Assembly (NCBI RefSeq): GCF_000300975.2
Contig: NZ_AEEC02000025.1
Location: 1 to 64,000 of the forward strand
Source: Herbaspirillum frisingense GSF30
GTDB taxonomy: Bacteria; Pseudomonadota; Gammaproteobacteria; Burkholderiales; Burkholderiaceae_D
Direction: 5' to 3'
Length of the DNA stretch: 64,000 nucleotides
Shown: positions 55,911 through 64,000 of the stretch, one piece after another
Layout: every line of letters starts with the position of its first letter
Numbering within the stretch: position 1 is the stretch's first letter
Notes under the pieces: generated by a model
What the model saw: only the letters and a program-made list of their open reading frames with translations
Databases searched by the model: none
Told to the model about the DNA's origin: nothing
Program-made: the position numbers and the translations under genes

Positions 55911-57632
55911 ATGCATAGACGGCTAGACTTCCTCTCCCTGGGTTTCCTGCGCAGGATCGAGATCCGCTATCGGCTGATCAATTCCTTCATCCTGGTGTCG
56001 CTGGTGCCGCTGTTGATCTCGGGGCTGCTGGCCTACCGTGAGACCAGCCGCGCGACCCAGGACAAGGTGCGCGCCTACTCGGTGCAGGTAGCCCGGCAGA
56101 TTTCACAGAACCTGCTGCTGCGCATGGAAAAGATCGAGGACACCAGCGAGGAACTGGCGCTCTCGGACAAGCTGCAACGACTGCTGGGCGATTATTACAG
56201 CGGCCATGAGGCCGCCAGCGCGGCGGCCCGCAGCGGCGTAGCCCGGGTGCTGCTAGATACCTATGGGGCCTTGCCTGACGTCAACCAGAAATACCTGCTG
56301 GACCGGCGGCGCCAGGTCATTGATCCGCAGATCTTCGCGCCGCTGGCCGGCAGCATCAGCCGCGTGGCCGAAGAGGCCCCCGACCTGGGTGGGCGCGCCT
56401 GGTGGACGCTCTATCACGCCGGCCACGGCCAGAAGAGCGTGGCCATGCTGCGCGAGATCCGCTTTACCGGTAACAACCGTCCGGCCGGCTATCTGTTCGT
56501 GGGAGTGAGGCCGAGCTATTTCTTCAGCATCTTCGAGGGCGTGGAACTGGGCTATGACTCCAGCATCTTCATCGTCGACGCCAGCGATGGCACGGTGGTG
56601 GTGCAGGGGCGCGACGGCAGCGCCAGCACCGCCGATCCGGCCTTGCTGAGCGGCATCTCGGAAAGCCTGTCGCAACGGCGCACCAGCGACTTCATCGCCT
56701 ATACCGGGCTGGACAAGACACGCTACTACGCCGCCATCGCCAAGCTGCCGCATTCGTCGTGGTGGGTGGTCAGTACCACGCCCAGTGACAAGCTCAACGC
56801 CGACACCCGTTCGGTGCGCGACAAGATCATCGCCATCGGCCTGGGCTGCTTTGCGGTCTCGCTGCTGCTCTCGGCGCTGATCGCGCGCAGCATCAGCGTA
56901 CCGCTGCAGCGCCTGGTCGGTGCCATGAAGGAAGCCGGCAGCGGCGATACCACGGTGCGGGTGGCGCAGGAAGGGGGCGACGAGATCGCCGTGCTCTCGC
57001 GCAAGTTCAATGAGATGGCCGGCAAGCTGCAGCAGAACAAGGAAGAACTGGAACAGCAGGTGGCGCTGCGCACGCACGAGCTGGAGCGCGCCAACCGCAA
57101 GCTGGAAGCGCTCTCGGCCACCGATGGGCTGACCGGCGTGGCCAATCGGCGGCGCTTCGACGAGGTACTGGTCAATGAGCTGCGGCGCTCGGTGCGCTCC
57201 GGTCATCCGCTGGCCTTGCTGATGCTGGACGTGGATTACTTCAAGAAATATAACGACCGTTATGGCCATGTGGCGGGCGACGAATGCCTGCGCATCGTGG
57301 CGCGGGTGCTGCAGAAGAGTTCACGCCGCGCGACCGATCTGGTGGCCCGCTATGGTGGCGAGGAGTTCAGCGTCATCATCGCCGAGAGCGATACCGCGCA
57401 TGCCCTGCAGCAGGCCGAGAACATCTGCCAGGCCATCTTCGAACTGAAGCTGCCGCATGCCGATTCGCCCTCCGGCTACATCACCGCCAGCATCGGCGTG
57501 GCCGCCCTGCAGGCCGACGACAGCACCACCGCCGAGCAGGTGGTACGCATTGCCGACCAGGCGCTGTATCACGCCAAATACCAGGGCCGCAACCGGGTGG
57601 TGCTGGGTAGCGATGCCACGCGCAACCTGTGA
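55911..57632 (+). CDS. Cache-HAMP-GGDEF diguanylate cyclase
   Basis: 573 aa. TM1 about 22-44, a roughly 260-residue periplasmic Cache-like sensor, TM2 about 301-325, HAMP about 325-380, a coiled coil, and a GGDEF domain from about 400. The active site GGEEF is residues 482-486 and the RxxD inhibitory site RATD is 473-476, so an active, product-inhibited cyclase is expected. The periplasmic part includes the motif RAWWTLYHAGH. It is 22 nt downstream of a solute-binding lipoprotein gene and probably forms a ligand-sensing pair with it. Confidence 0.92.
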   Translation: MHRRLDFLSLGFLRRIEIRYRLINSFILVSLVPLLISGLLAYRETSRATQDKVRAYSVQVARQISQNLLLRMEKIEDTSEELALSDKLQRLLGDYYSGHEAASAAARSGVARVLLDTYGALPDVNQKYLLDRRRQVIDPQIFAPLAGSISRVAEEAPDLGGRAWWTLYHAGHGQKSVAMLREIRFTGNNRPAGYLFVGVRPSYFFSIFEGVELGYDSSIFIVDASDGTVVVQGRDGSASTADPALLSGISESLSQRRTSDFIAYTGLDKTRYYAAIAKLPHSSWWVVSTTPSDKLNADTRSVRDKIIAIGLGCFAVSLLLSALIARSISVPLQRLVGAMKEAGSGDTTVRVAQEGGDEIAVLSRKFNEMAGKLQQNKEELEQQVALRTHELERANRKLEALSATDGLTGVANRRRFDEVLVNELRRSVRSGHPLALLMLDVDYFKKYNDRYGHVAGDECLRIVARVLQKSSRRATDLVARYGGEEFSVIIAESDTAHALQQAENICQAIFELKLPHADSPSGYITASIGVAALQADDSTTAEQVVRIADQALYHAKYQGRNRVVLGSDATRNL

Positions 57633-57779
57633 GTCCGACTCCTGCCTGCTGACAAAGCGCTGACGATGGAAGTCCCTTTGTAAAGTTTGATAAAGCGCGG
57701 CTGTTCCGCCCTGAACCATTGACCGTGCGCTGCATCATACCGCTATGCCAACCCGTCACCCTTGAGAGAGGTATAGCAG

Positions 57780-58607
57780 ATGAACCCGAGTCGCCAAGAA
57801 AAAAAACACTGGACCATCGAAGACATCGACCTGAACCGCATTGATCTGGCGCGCGTACGCGACGATGAAGACCTGTTCTATCTGGTCGCCTGTGCCTCCT
57901 TCGTGGAAAGCGGTTCGGACCTTTACACGCACAACCTGGTGGAATACTACAAGGGCGATGCCGAGGTCGAGAGCTGGCTGCGCGAACAATGGGAAAAGGA
58001 AGAACTGCAACACGGCGCGGCGCTGCGCGCCTATGTCGAACATGTCTGGCCGGAGTTCGACTGGCAGCGTGCCTATCAAAGCTTCCTCGACGAGTATTCC
58101 GGTTACTGCAAGGTCGAGCTGCTCGAACCCACCCGCGCCCAGGAGCTGGCGGCGCGCTGCGTGGTCGAGACCGGGACCTCCACCTACTACCGCGCCCTGG
58201 CGCGTGCCACGGACGAGCCGGTGCTCAAGCACCTGGCGGGCCTGATCGCCACTGACGAGGTCAACCACTACAAGCACTTCTACCAGTACTTCCGCCGTTA
58301 CCGCCGCCAGGAAAACATCGGCCGCTCGCGTGTCTTCGGCACCCTGAGCCGGCGTACGCTGGAACTCAAGAACGAGGACGCCGACTGCGCCATCCGCCAT
58401 GTGGTGATGGTGCACAAGCCGGAGCTGGCAGCCGACCCGGCGCGGCTCAAGGAACTGGCCTCGCGCATGAGCCGCACGGTGCGCGTGAATCTCAAACCCG
58501 AGACCACCATCAAGATGATCATGCGGCCGCTGGAGCTGCCGGTAGCGCTACAGAACATGATCGAATTTCCCCTGCGGCAATTCATGCAGCACGTGCTGTT
58601 GCGCTGA
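57780..58607 (+). CDS. Diiron ferritin-like protein (acyl-ACP desaturase-like fold)
   Basis: 275 aa, four-helix bundle with the full set of diiron ligands: E43, E75-x-x-H78, E130, E160-x-x-H163, in FVESGSD, KEELQHG, VVETGTSTYY and TDEVNHY. This resembles acyl-ACP desaturase-type diiron proteins more than ferritin cages. The electron partner and substrate are unknown. Good GAGAGAGG-type site. It stands alone between the cyclase gene and urt. Confidence 0.82.
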   Translation: MNPSRQEKKHWTIEDIDLNRIDLARVRDDEDLFYLVACASFVESGSDLYTHNLVEYYKGDAEVESWLREQWEKEELQHGAALRAYVEHVWPEFDWQRAYQSFLDEYSGYCKVELLEPTRAQELAARCVVETGTSTYYRALARATDEPVLKHLAGLIATDEVNHYKHFYQYFRRYRRQENIGRSRVFGTLSRRTLELKNEDADCAIRHVVMVHKPELAADPARLKELASRMSRTVRVNLKPETTIKMIMRPLELPVALQNMIEFPLRQFMQHVLLR

Positions 58608-58798
58608 ACGCCCTGCAATGGATGGTCCGGCTGCAGGGGCCCGCAATGTGCCCATGATGTGCAGTACCCCGCATCCGGCCCGATCCCATTGTTAACAATC
58701 CTGACGGCCCGCCTGCAGCCCGGTGCGATCCTCTCCAAATCACGCCAAACCCGCCTGGGCTGGCGCCTGGCGACTTGCCCCAAGATCGGGCATCAAGA
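58608..58798. other. 5' part of the urt upstream region
   Basis: No gene. A weak stem (CCCTGCA/TGCAGGG, 58611-58638) follows the preceding stop. A perfect 12-bp palindrome ATTGTTAACAAT at 58688-58699 may be a regulator site. Confidence 0.45.
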
Positions 58799-58866
58799 AG
58801 CGCCAGCTTGGTGAATATTGCCGTTACACCATGACGCTGTCGACAATTGCGCTCGCCTTTGGTGCG
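58799..58866 (+). promoter_or_regulatory. Two NtrC-like upstream activating sites for urt
   Basis: 58799-58815 matches 11 of 14 defined positions of TGCACCA-N3-TGGTGCA (AGCGCCAGCTTGGTGAA). 58850-58866 matches 9 of 14 with a full TGGTGC half. Their centres are 51 nt apart, near five helical turns, and 90-155 nt upstream of the sigma-54 promoter. Confidence 0.6.
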
Positions 58867-58952
58867 CAAATCTGTTCCGGCTGACAACATTTCTCCCTCC
58901 CGCCGTCTCGTCCCGCCCCGCTTTGATGCAGGCCTGCGCCCGTAGCGCGCCA

Positions 58953-58970
58953 TTGGCACGCATTCTGCTA
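58953..58970 (+). promoter_or_regulatory. Sigma-54 promoter of urtABCD
   Basis: TTGGCACG-CATT-CTGCTA fits the -24/-12 consensus with exact GG-N10-GC spacing and one substitution. It is 55 nt before the urtA ATG. Confidence 0.85.
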
Positions 58971-59025
58971 AAGCGACTGGGCAGTGAAAAAAATCTTCCA
59001 AAACTTTTTCTCGAGGGAGCACCAC

Positions 59026-60279
59026 ATGTCACGTCGTACCGTACTGAAAGCCACCGCACTGGGCGCATTCGCACTGGCCGCATCCTCCTGGCTGCCCTCC
59101 GCCTTCGCGGCCGACACCATCAAGGTCGGTATCCTGCACTCGCTGTCGGGCACCATGGCCATCTCCGAAACGTCCCTGAAGGACGTGGCCCTGATGACCA
59201 TCGACGAAATCAACGCCGCCGGCGGCGTGATGGGCAAGAAGCTGGAACCGGTGATCGTTGACCCCGCTTCCAACTGGCCGCTGTTCGCAGAAAAGGCTCG
59301 CCAGCTGATTTCGCAGGACAAGGTGTCGGTGGTGTTCGGTTGCTGGACCTCGGTGTCGCGCAAGTCGGTGCTGCCGGTCTTCAAGGAACTGAACAGCCTG
59401 CTGTTCTACCCGGTGCAGTACGAAGGTGAAGAGCTGGAGAAGAACGTCTTCTACACCGGTGCTGCGCCCAACCAGCAGGCCATCCCTGCGGTCGAATACC
59501 TGATGTCCAAGGAAGGTGGCGGCGCCAAGCGCTTCGTGCTGCTGGGTACCGACTATGTCTACCCGCGCACCACCAACAAGATCCTGCGCGCCTTCCTGCA
59601 CAGCAAGGGCGTGAAGGACTCCGACATCGACGAGGTCTACACCCCCTTCGGTCACTCCGACTACCAGACCATCGTGGCCAACATCAAGAAGTTCTCGGCC
59701 GGTGGCAAGACCGCTGTGATCTCGACCATCAACGGCGACTCCAACGTGCCCTTCTACAAGGAACTGGGCAACGCCGGTCTGAAGGCGACCGACGTGCCGG
59801 TGGTGGCATTCTCGGTGGGTGAAGAAGAACTGCGGGGCGTGGATACCAAGCCGCTGGTGGGCCACCTGGCTGCCTGGAACTACTTCGAGTCCGTCAAGAA
59901 TCCGGTCAACGCCGCCTTCATCAAGAAGTGGAAGGAATACGCCAAGGCCAAGAACCTGCCCAACGCCGATACCGTCGTGACCAACGACCCGATGGAAGCC
60001 ACCTACGTCGGCATGCACATGTGGGCGCAGGCCGTGGAAAAGGCCAAGTCCACCGACACCGACAAGGTGATCGCCGCCATGGGTGGCCAGACCTACAAGG
60101 CACCGTCGGGCTACACGCTGGAAATGGACAAGACCAACCACCACCTGCACAAGCCCGTGATGATCGGCGAAATCAAGGCCGACGGTCAGTTCAACGTGGT
60201 CTACAAGACCAAGACCACCATCCGCGCGCAACCGTGGAGCCCGTACATCCCGGGTAACGAAAGCAAGCAGAAGAACTAA
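59026..60279 (+). CDS. urtA: Urea ABC transporter, substrate-binding protein UrtA
   Basis: 417 aa. The start at 59026 follows GAGGGAG and exposes a twin-arginine signal, MSRRTVLKATALGAF, cleaved near FAA-DTIKVG. The type-IV periplasmic binding fold contains FGCWTSVSRKSVLPVF, NSLLFYPVQYEGEE, TDYVYPRTTNK and VFYTGAAPNQQ, all diagnostic of UrtA, which binds urea with high affinity. A GTG 14 codons upstream is rejected. Followed by a REP-like pair, then urtB. Confidence 0.96.
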   Translation: MSRRTVLKATALGAFALAASSWLPSAFAADTIKVGILHSLSGTMAISETSLKDVALMTIDEINAAGGVMGKKLEPVIVDPASNWPLFAEKARQLISQDKVSVVFGCWTSVSRKSVLPVFKELNSLLFYPVQYEGEELEKNVFYTGAAPNQQAIPAVEYLMSKEGGGAKRFVLLGTDYVYPRTTNKILRAFLHSKGVKDSDIDEVYTPFGHSDYQTIVANIKKFSAGGKTAVISTINGDSNVPFYKELGNAGLKATDVPVVAFSVGEEELRGVDTKPLVGHLAAWNYFESVKNPVNAAFIKKWKEYAKAKNLPNADTVVTNDPMEATYVGMHMWAQAVEKAKSTDTDKVIAAMGGQTYKAPSGYTLEMDKTNHHLHKPVMIGEIKADGQFNVVYKTKTTIRAQPWSPYIPGNESKQKN

Positions 60280-60307
60280 GCTTGTTGTAGTTGCAAGGCG
60301 TTCTTTC

Positions 60308-60421
60308 GGAGCGCCTTCGATACGCCGCGTTGCGGCTACTCAGTCCGAACGGGTCTTTGTTGCACAACCCACGGACCGTCCGATCTGAGTAGCCGCGTGG
60401 GCGGCGTATCGAAGGCGCTCC
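60308..60421. repeat. REP-like inverted pair, copy B, between urtA and urtB
   Basis: Unit 1 (60308-60352) reads GGAGCGCCTTCGATACG, CCGCGTTGCGG, CTACTCAGTCCGAACGG. Unit 2 (60376-60421) is the reverse complement in the flanks with inner CCGC/GCGG. The units are in the opposite order to copy A at 12119-12223. The fold could stabilise urtA mRNA or lower urtBCD readthrough. Confidence 0.87.
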
Positions 60422-60517
60422 AACCGCCGCACGTTCCTCCCTCCACAAGAAGAACGCCCGACGATGCGCATCGGCCACGGCTTCGTGTCCGGCTCGCGCT
60501 TCGAGGCGCACACCATC

Positions 60518-62134
60518 ATGACACCAGCCATCCAGTTCCTACGCGGGCTCCTCGCGACCTGGCTTTGCGTCCACGCCCTGACGGCGGGCGCGGCCATCGC
60601 ACCGGACCTGCTCAAGCCCCTTGGCGGAGACGACCCCGACGCGCGCATCGCCGCCGTCAACCAGATCGCGGCGCTGGCCAACGACGACGCCCTCAAGATT
60701 CTCAATGCCCTCAACAGCGACGCGCTCTATGTCACCCCTGCCGGTGACGTGCTCATCGTCGATGATGCGGGCAAGGCCTTCAACCCGGCCACCGACCAGA
60801 CCGGCCCGGCACCCGATGATGCCGAGGGCATCACCGTCAACAACCGCCTGCGTGGCGCCGTCGACGGCGCCCTGTCGGGCTTGAAGCTGCTCTCGCCGCA
60901 ACGCGACCAGCGCCTGGCCGCCGCCAGCGAGCTCCTGAAGAATGCCGACCCGGCGCAGATCCCGCTGATCGAAAAGGCGCTGGCCAAGGAGAGCGATCCC
61001 CAGATCAAGGACGTGCTGATGCAGGTACAGGCTACCGCCAACCTGCATGCGGCCGACCCGGCCGCGCGCCGTGCTGCGGTCAAGACGCTCGCCGAGACCA
61101 CCAATGCGTCGCTGAAGCCGGCGCTGGAAAACATGCTGGCCAAGAATCCCGACGGCTCTTATGTCGAACCCGATGAAGGCGTGCGGGTGGAAGCCGTGCG
61201 CACCCTGTCGGCGCTGGACCGCCACCTGGCCATCGTGGACTTCGCCGGCAAGCTGTTCTATGGCATCTCGCTGGGCAGCGTACTGCTGCTGGCCGCGCTG
61301 GGCCTGGCCATCACCTTCGGTCTGATGGGCATCATCAACATGGCCCACGGTGAATTGCTGATGATCGGCGCCTACACCACCTATGTGTGCCAGCTGGTGT
61401 TCCGCAAGTTCTTCCCGGGCGCCATCGATGCCTATCTGGTGGTGGCCCTGCCGGCGGCCTTCATCGTCGCCGCGGCCGTCGGTATCGCGCTGGAACGGCT
61501 GGTGATCCGCTGGCTCTACGGCCGTCCGCTGGAGACCCTGCTCTGCACCTGGGGCATCAGCCTGATGTTGATGCAAGGCGTGCGCTCCATCTTCGGCGCG
61601 CAGAACGTGGAAGTGGCCAACCCGAGCTGGATGTCGGGCGGGGTCACCGTGCTGGGCTCGCTGGTGCTGTCCTATAACCGCATCGTGATCGTGTTCTTTG
61701 CGCTGTTCGTGGTGTTTGCGGTGTGGCTGATCCTGAACAAGACCCGCCTGGGCCTGTTCGTGCGCGCCGTCACGCAGAACCGCCGCATGGCCGATTGCGT
61801 GGGCGTGTCCACCGGCAAGATCGACATGATGACCTTCGGCCTGGGATGCGGCATCGCCGGTCTCGGCGGCGTGGCGCTCTCGCAGCTGGGCAACGTCGGC
61901 CCCGACCTGGGCCAGGGCTATATCGTGGACTCCTTCATGGTGGTGGTGCTGGGTGGCGTGGGCCAACTGGCCGGTACCGTGATCGCCGCCTTCGGGCTGG
62001 GCGAAGTCAACAAGTTCCTGGAGCCGATGGCCGGCGCCGTGCTGGCCAAGATCGCCATCCTGGTCTTCATCATCGTATTCATCCAGAAGCGTCCGCAAGG
62101 TCTCTTCGCACTCAAGGGAAGGAGCGTCGAATGA
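60518..62134 (+). CDS. urtB: Urea ABC transporter permease UrtB
   Basis: 538 aa. A signal segment (MTPAIQFLRGLLATWLCVHA) precedes an about 230-residue periplasmic helical domain typical of UrtB, then about eight transmembrane helices from residue 240: FGLMGIINMAHGELLMIGAY, TLLCTWGISLMLMQGVRS, TQNRRMADCVGV. ATG 60518 has GAGG; an ATG at 60464 would add 18 residues and cannot be excluded. Stop overlaps urtC (ATGA). Confidence 0.95.
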   Translation: MTPAIQFLRGLLATWLCVHALTAGAAIAPDLLKPLGGDDPDARIAAVNQIAALANDDALKILNALNSDALYVTPAGDVLIVDDAGKAFNPATDQTGPAPDDAEGITVNNRLRGAVDGALSGLKLLSPQRDQRLAAASELLKNADPAQIPLIEKALAKESDPQIKDVLMQVQATANLHAADPAARRAAVKTLAETTNASLKPALENMLAKNPDGSYVEPDEGVRVEAVRTLSALDRHLAIVDFAGKLFYGISLGSVLLLAALGLAITFGLMGIINMAHGELLMIGAYTTYVCQLVFRKFFPGAIDAYLVVALPAAFIVAAAVGIALERLVIRWLYGRPLETLLCTWGISLMLMQGVRSIFGAQNVEVANPSWMSGGVTVLGSLVLSYNRIVIVFFALFVVFAVWLILNKTRLGLFVRAVTQNRRMADCVGVSTGKIDMMTFGLGCGIAGLGGVALSQLGNVGPDLGQGYIVDSFMVVVLGGVGQLAGTVIAAFGLGEVNKFLEPMAGAVLAKIAILVFIIVFIQKRPQGLFALKGRSVE

Positions 62135-63261
62135 GCACCATGATCATGCGCCCCTCGCTGTTCAATCGCCCGGCCTGGGCCGGGATCGTCATCTGCACCG
62201 TGGTACTGGCGCTGCTGCCCATCTGCAACCTGCTGTTCCCGGCCGGTAGCAGCCTGCACGTGTCGTCCTATACCATCGCGCTGGTCGGCAAGTTCATGTG
62301 CTACGCCATGGCGGCGCTGGCGCTGGACCTGGTCTGGGGTTACACCGGCATCCTGTCGCTGGGCCATGGCGTGTTCTTCGCGCTGGGTGGTTACGCGCAT
62401 GGCATGTACCTGATGCGCGCCATCGGCCGTGATGGCGTCTACCAGAGCGACCTGCCGGACTTCATGGTGTTCCTGAACTGGAAGGCCTACCCCTGGTACT
62501 GGTGGATGACGGACCACTTCTGGTTCTCCATGCTGCTGGTGGTGCTGGTGCCGGGCCTGCTGGCCTTCGTGTTCGGCTACTTCGCGTTCCGCTCGCGCAT
62601 CAAGGGGGTGTATTTCTCCATCATCACGCAGGCCATGACCTTCGCCTTCATGTTGCTGTTCTTCCGCAACGACACCGGCTTCGGCGGCAACAACGGCTTT
62701 ACCGACTTCAAGCGCATCCTGGGCTTCACCATTACCGCACCGTCCACCAAGGCGGTGCTGTACCTGGTGACGCTGGCACTGCTGGTGGGCGCACTGCTGG
62801 TCTGCCGCATGATCGTCACCTCCAAGCTGGGCCGGGTGCTGCAGGGCGTGCGCGATTCCGAATCGCGCCTCATGTTCATCGGCTACAACCCGCTGTGGTT
62901 CAAGCTCTTCGTGTGGACGCTGTCGGCCGTGATCTGCGGTATCGCCGGGGCGCTGTACGTGCCGCAGGTGGGCATCATCAATCCGTCCGAAATGTCGCCG
63001 GCCAACTCCATCGAGATGGTGATCTGGGCCGCCGTCGGTGGCCGTGGCACGCTGATCGGCCCCATCATCGGCGCCTTCACCGTCAATGGCCTGAAGAGCT
63101 GGTTCACCGCGGCCTTCCCCGACCTGTGGCTGTATGCGCTGGGCCTGATCTTCATCCTGGTGACGCTGTTCCTGCCGCAGGGCATCCTGGGTCTGGTACA
63201 GAAACTCAAGAAACGCGCTGCCTCGCCGGCTGAAGCGAGCGCATCCAAGGAGGCCGCATGA
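62131..63261 (+). CDS. urtC: Urea ABC transporter permease UrtC
   Basis: 376 aa, about ten transmembrane helices of the branched-chain-type permease family. DLVWGYTGILSLGHGVFFAL, GGNNGFTDFKRILGF, LQGVRDSESRLMFIGYN and GRGTLIGPIIGAF are UrtC/LivM motifs. Start and stop overlap urtB and urtD (ATGA), so translation is coupled. Confidence 0.96.
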   Translation: MSTMIMRPSLFNRPAWAGIVICTVVLALLPICNLLFPAGSSLHVSSYTIALVGKFMCYAMAALALDLVWGYTGILSLGHGVFFALGGYAHGMYLMRAIGRDGVYQSDLPDFMVFLNWKAYPWYWWMTDHFWFSMLLVVLVPGLLAFVFGYFAFRSRIKGVYFSIITQAMTFAFMLLFFRNDTGFGGNNGFTDFKRILGFTITAPSTKAVLYLVTLALLVGALLVCRMIVTSKLGRVLQGVRDSESRLMFIGYNPLWFKLFVWTLSAVICGIAGALYVPQVGIINPSEMSPANSIEMVIWAAVGGRGTLIGPIIGAFTVNGLKSWFTAAFPDLWLYALGLIFILVTLFLPQGILGLVQKLKKRAASPAEASASKEAA

Positions 63262-64000
63262 GCGCCATCGAACCTGGCAAGAGCATGGGCAAAAACGCCG
63301 TCGCCATCGGCGGCCTGGGCGGCAATGTCGATACGCCGCGCGCCGACCACGGCACGTCCTACGATCGCATCAAACCCGAGGGCGTCGATACCACCCACGG
63401 GGCCATCCTCTACCTGGAAAACATCACGGTGTCCTTTGACGGCTTCAAGGCCATCAACAACCTGAACCTGGATATCTCGGTGGGCGAGCTGCGCTGCATC
63501 ATCGGTCCCAACGGCGCGGGCAAGACCACGATGATGGATGTCATCACCGGCAAGACCCGGCCCACCGCCGGCACCGCCTTCTTCGGCCAGACCATCGACC
63601 TGACCAAGATGACCGAGTATGAAATCGCGCACGCCGGCATCGGCCGCAAATTCCAGCGTCCTACCGTGTTCGAGCAGCACACCGTGTTCGAGAACCTGGA
63701 ACTGGCGATGAAGATGGACAAGCGTGTGAAGACCACGCTCTTTGCGCGCCTGTCGTCGGAACAGATCGGCAAGATCGAGGAAATCCTCAAGCTGATCCGC
63801 CTGAACGGCCAGGAACATCGCATCGCCGGCCTGCTCTCGCACGGCCAGAAGCAGTGGCTGGAGATAGGCATGCTGCTGATGCAGGAGCCGCAACTGCTGT
63901 TGCTCGATGAACCGGTGGCCGGCATGTCCGACGCCGAGACGGCGCGCACGGCAGAGCTCCTGAACGAGCTGCGCGGCAAGCATTCCATCATGGTGGTGGA
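63258..64000 (+). CDS. urtD: Urea ABC transporter ATPase UrtD (3' truncated by window edge)
   Basis: About 247 codons are in the window. Walker A GPNGAGKTT, signature LLSHGQKQWLEIGM, Walker B LLLLDEPVAGMSD, as in UrtD, whose signature carries SHGQ in place of SGGQ. The N-terminal roughly 50 residues are a low-complexity leader typical of this subunit. urtE is expected beyond the edge. Confidence 0.95.
   Translation, partial: MSAIEPGKSMGKNAVAIGGLGGNVDTPRADHGTSYDRIKPEGVDTTHGAILYLENITVSFDGFKAINNLNLDISVGELRCIIGPNGAGKTTMMDVITGKTRPTAGTAFFGQTIDLTKMTEYEIAHAGIGRKFQRPTVFEQHTVFENLELAMKMDKRVKTTLFARLSSEQIGKIEEILKLIRLNGQEHRIAGLLSHGQKQWLEIGMLLMQEPQLLLLDEPVAGMSDAETARTAELLNELRGKHSIMVV

Noticed and set aside
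60539-62098. 519-codon minus-strand frame across urtB
   Set aside because: Antisense shadow; urtB matches its family over the whole length.

Overview
The window is GC-rich, densely coded chromosomal DNA from a betaproteobacterium, most likely Oxalobacteraceae and Herbaspirillum-like. This rests on gene order (mreD-mrdA-rodA-rlpA; rsmI-lpoA-yraN-diaA-dolP; dprA-smg-topB; a LiuR leucine-catabolism cluster; urtABCD) and protein character, not on a database search. I see no rRNA, tRNA, CRISPR, prophage or insertion sequence. The window starts inside mreD and ends inside urtD.

Layout. 1-5.0 kb: cell-wall elongation genes (mreD, mrdA, rodA) and the septal lipoprotein rlpA. 5.1-9.0 kb: the rsmI / lpoA-yraN-diaA-dolP envelope block, with rsmI and lpoA head to head. 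9.1-12.1 kb: a TlpA-like thioredoxin, lapA, pyrE and exonuclease III. 12.1-17.9 kb: a REP-like inverted pair, then dprA-smg-topB on the minus strand, divergent from def. 18-28.3 kb: a leucine/isovalerate catabolic cluster with a MerR-type LiuR regulator, a perfect 20-bp operator, liuA, liuB, liuD and liuE. liuC is missing and several accessory genes are interleaved. 28.3-44.1 kb: mixed housekeeping and accessory genes, including a 51-aa membrane protein too short for usual gene callers, a nitronate monooxygenase, MFS carriers, an HD-GYP protein, hisC, a Crp/Fnr regulator divergent from an acyl-CoA ligase, a BASS transporter, ettA and rarD.

44.3-52.8 kb: a minus-strand operon of a FadR-type regulator, a five-part dipeptide-type ABC importer, an amidase and ureidoglycolate lyase, preceded by a consensus sigma-54 promoter. 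52.9-58.6 kb: a Bcr-type efflux gene, then an orphan solute-binding lipoprotein paired with a Cache-HAMP-GGDEF diguanylate cyclase, then a diiron ferritin-like protein. 58.6-64 kb: the urea ABC importer urtABCD with its own sigma-54 promoter and NtrC-like upstream sites. A second REP-like inverted pair lies between urtA and urtB.

How the genes work together: the 44-64 kb segment looks like nitrogen scavenging. An amide or ureide would be imported and hydrolysed, ureidoglycolate lyase yields glyoxylate and urea, and Urt imports urea; both operons carry sigma-54 promoters. The most novel leads are the sigma-54 amidase/AllA/ABC operon, the binding protein-cyclase pair, and the REP-like units whose internal hairpins covary between copies.
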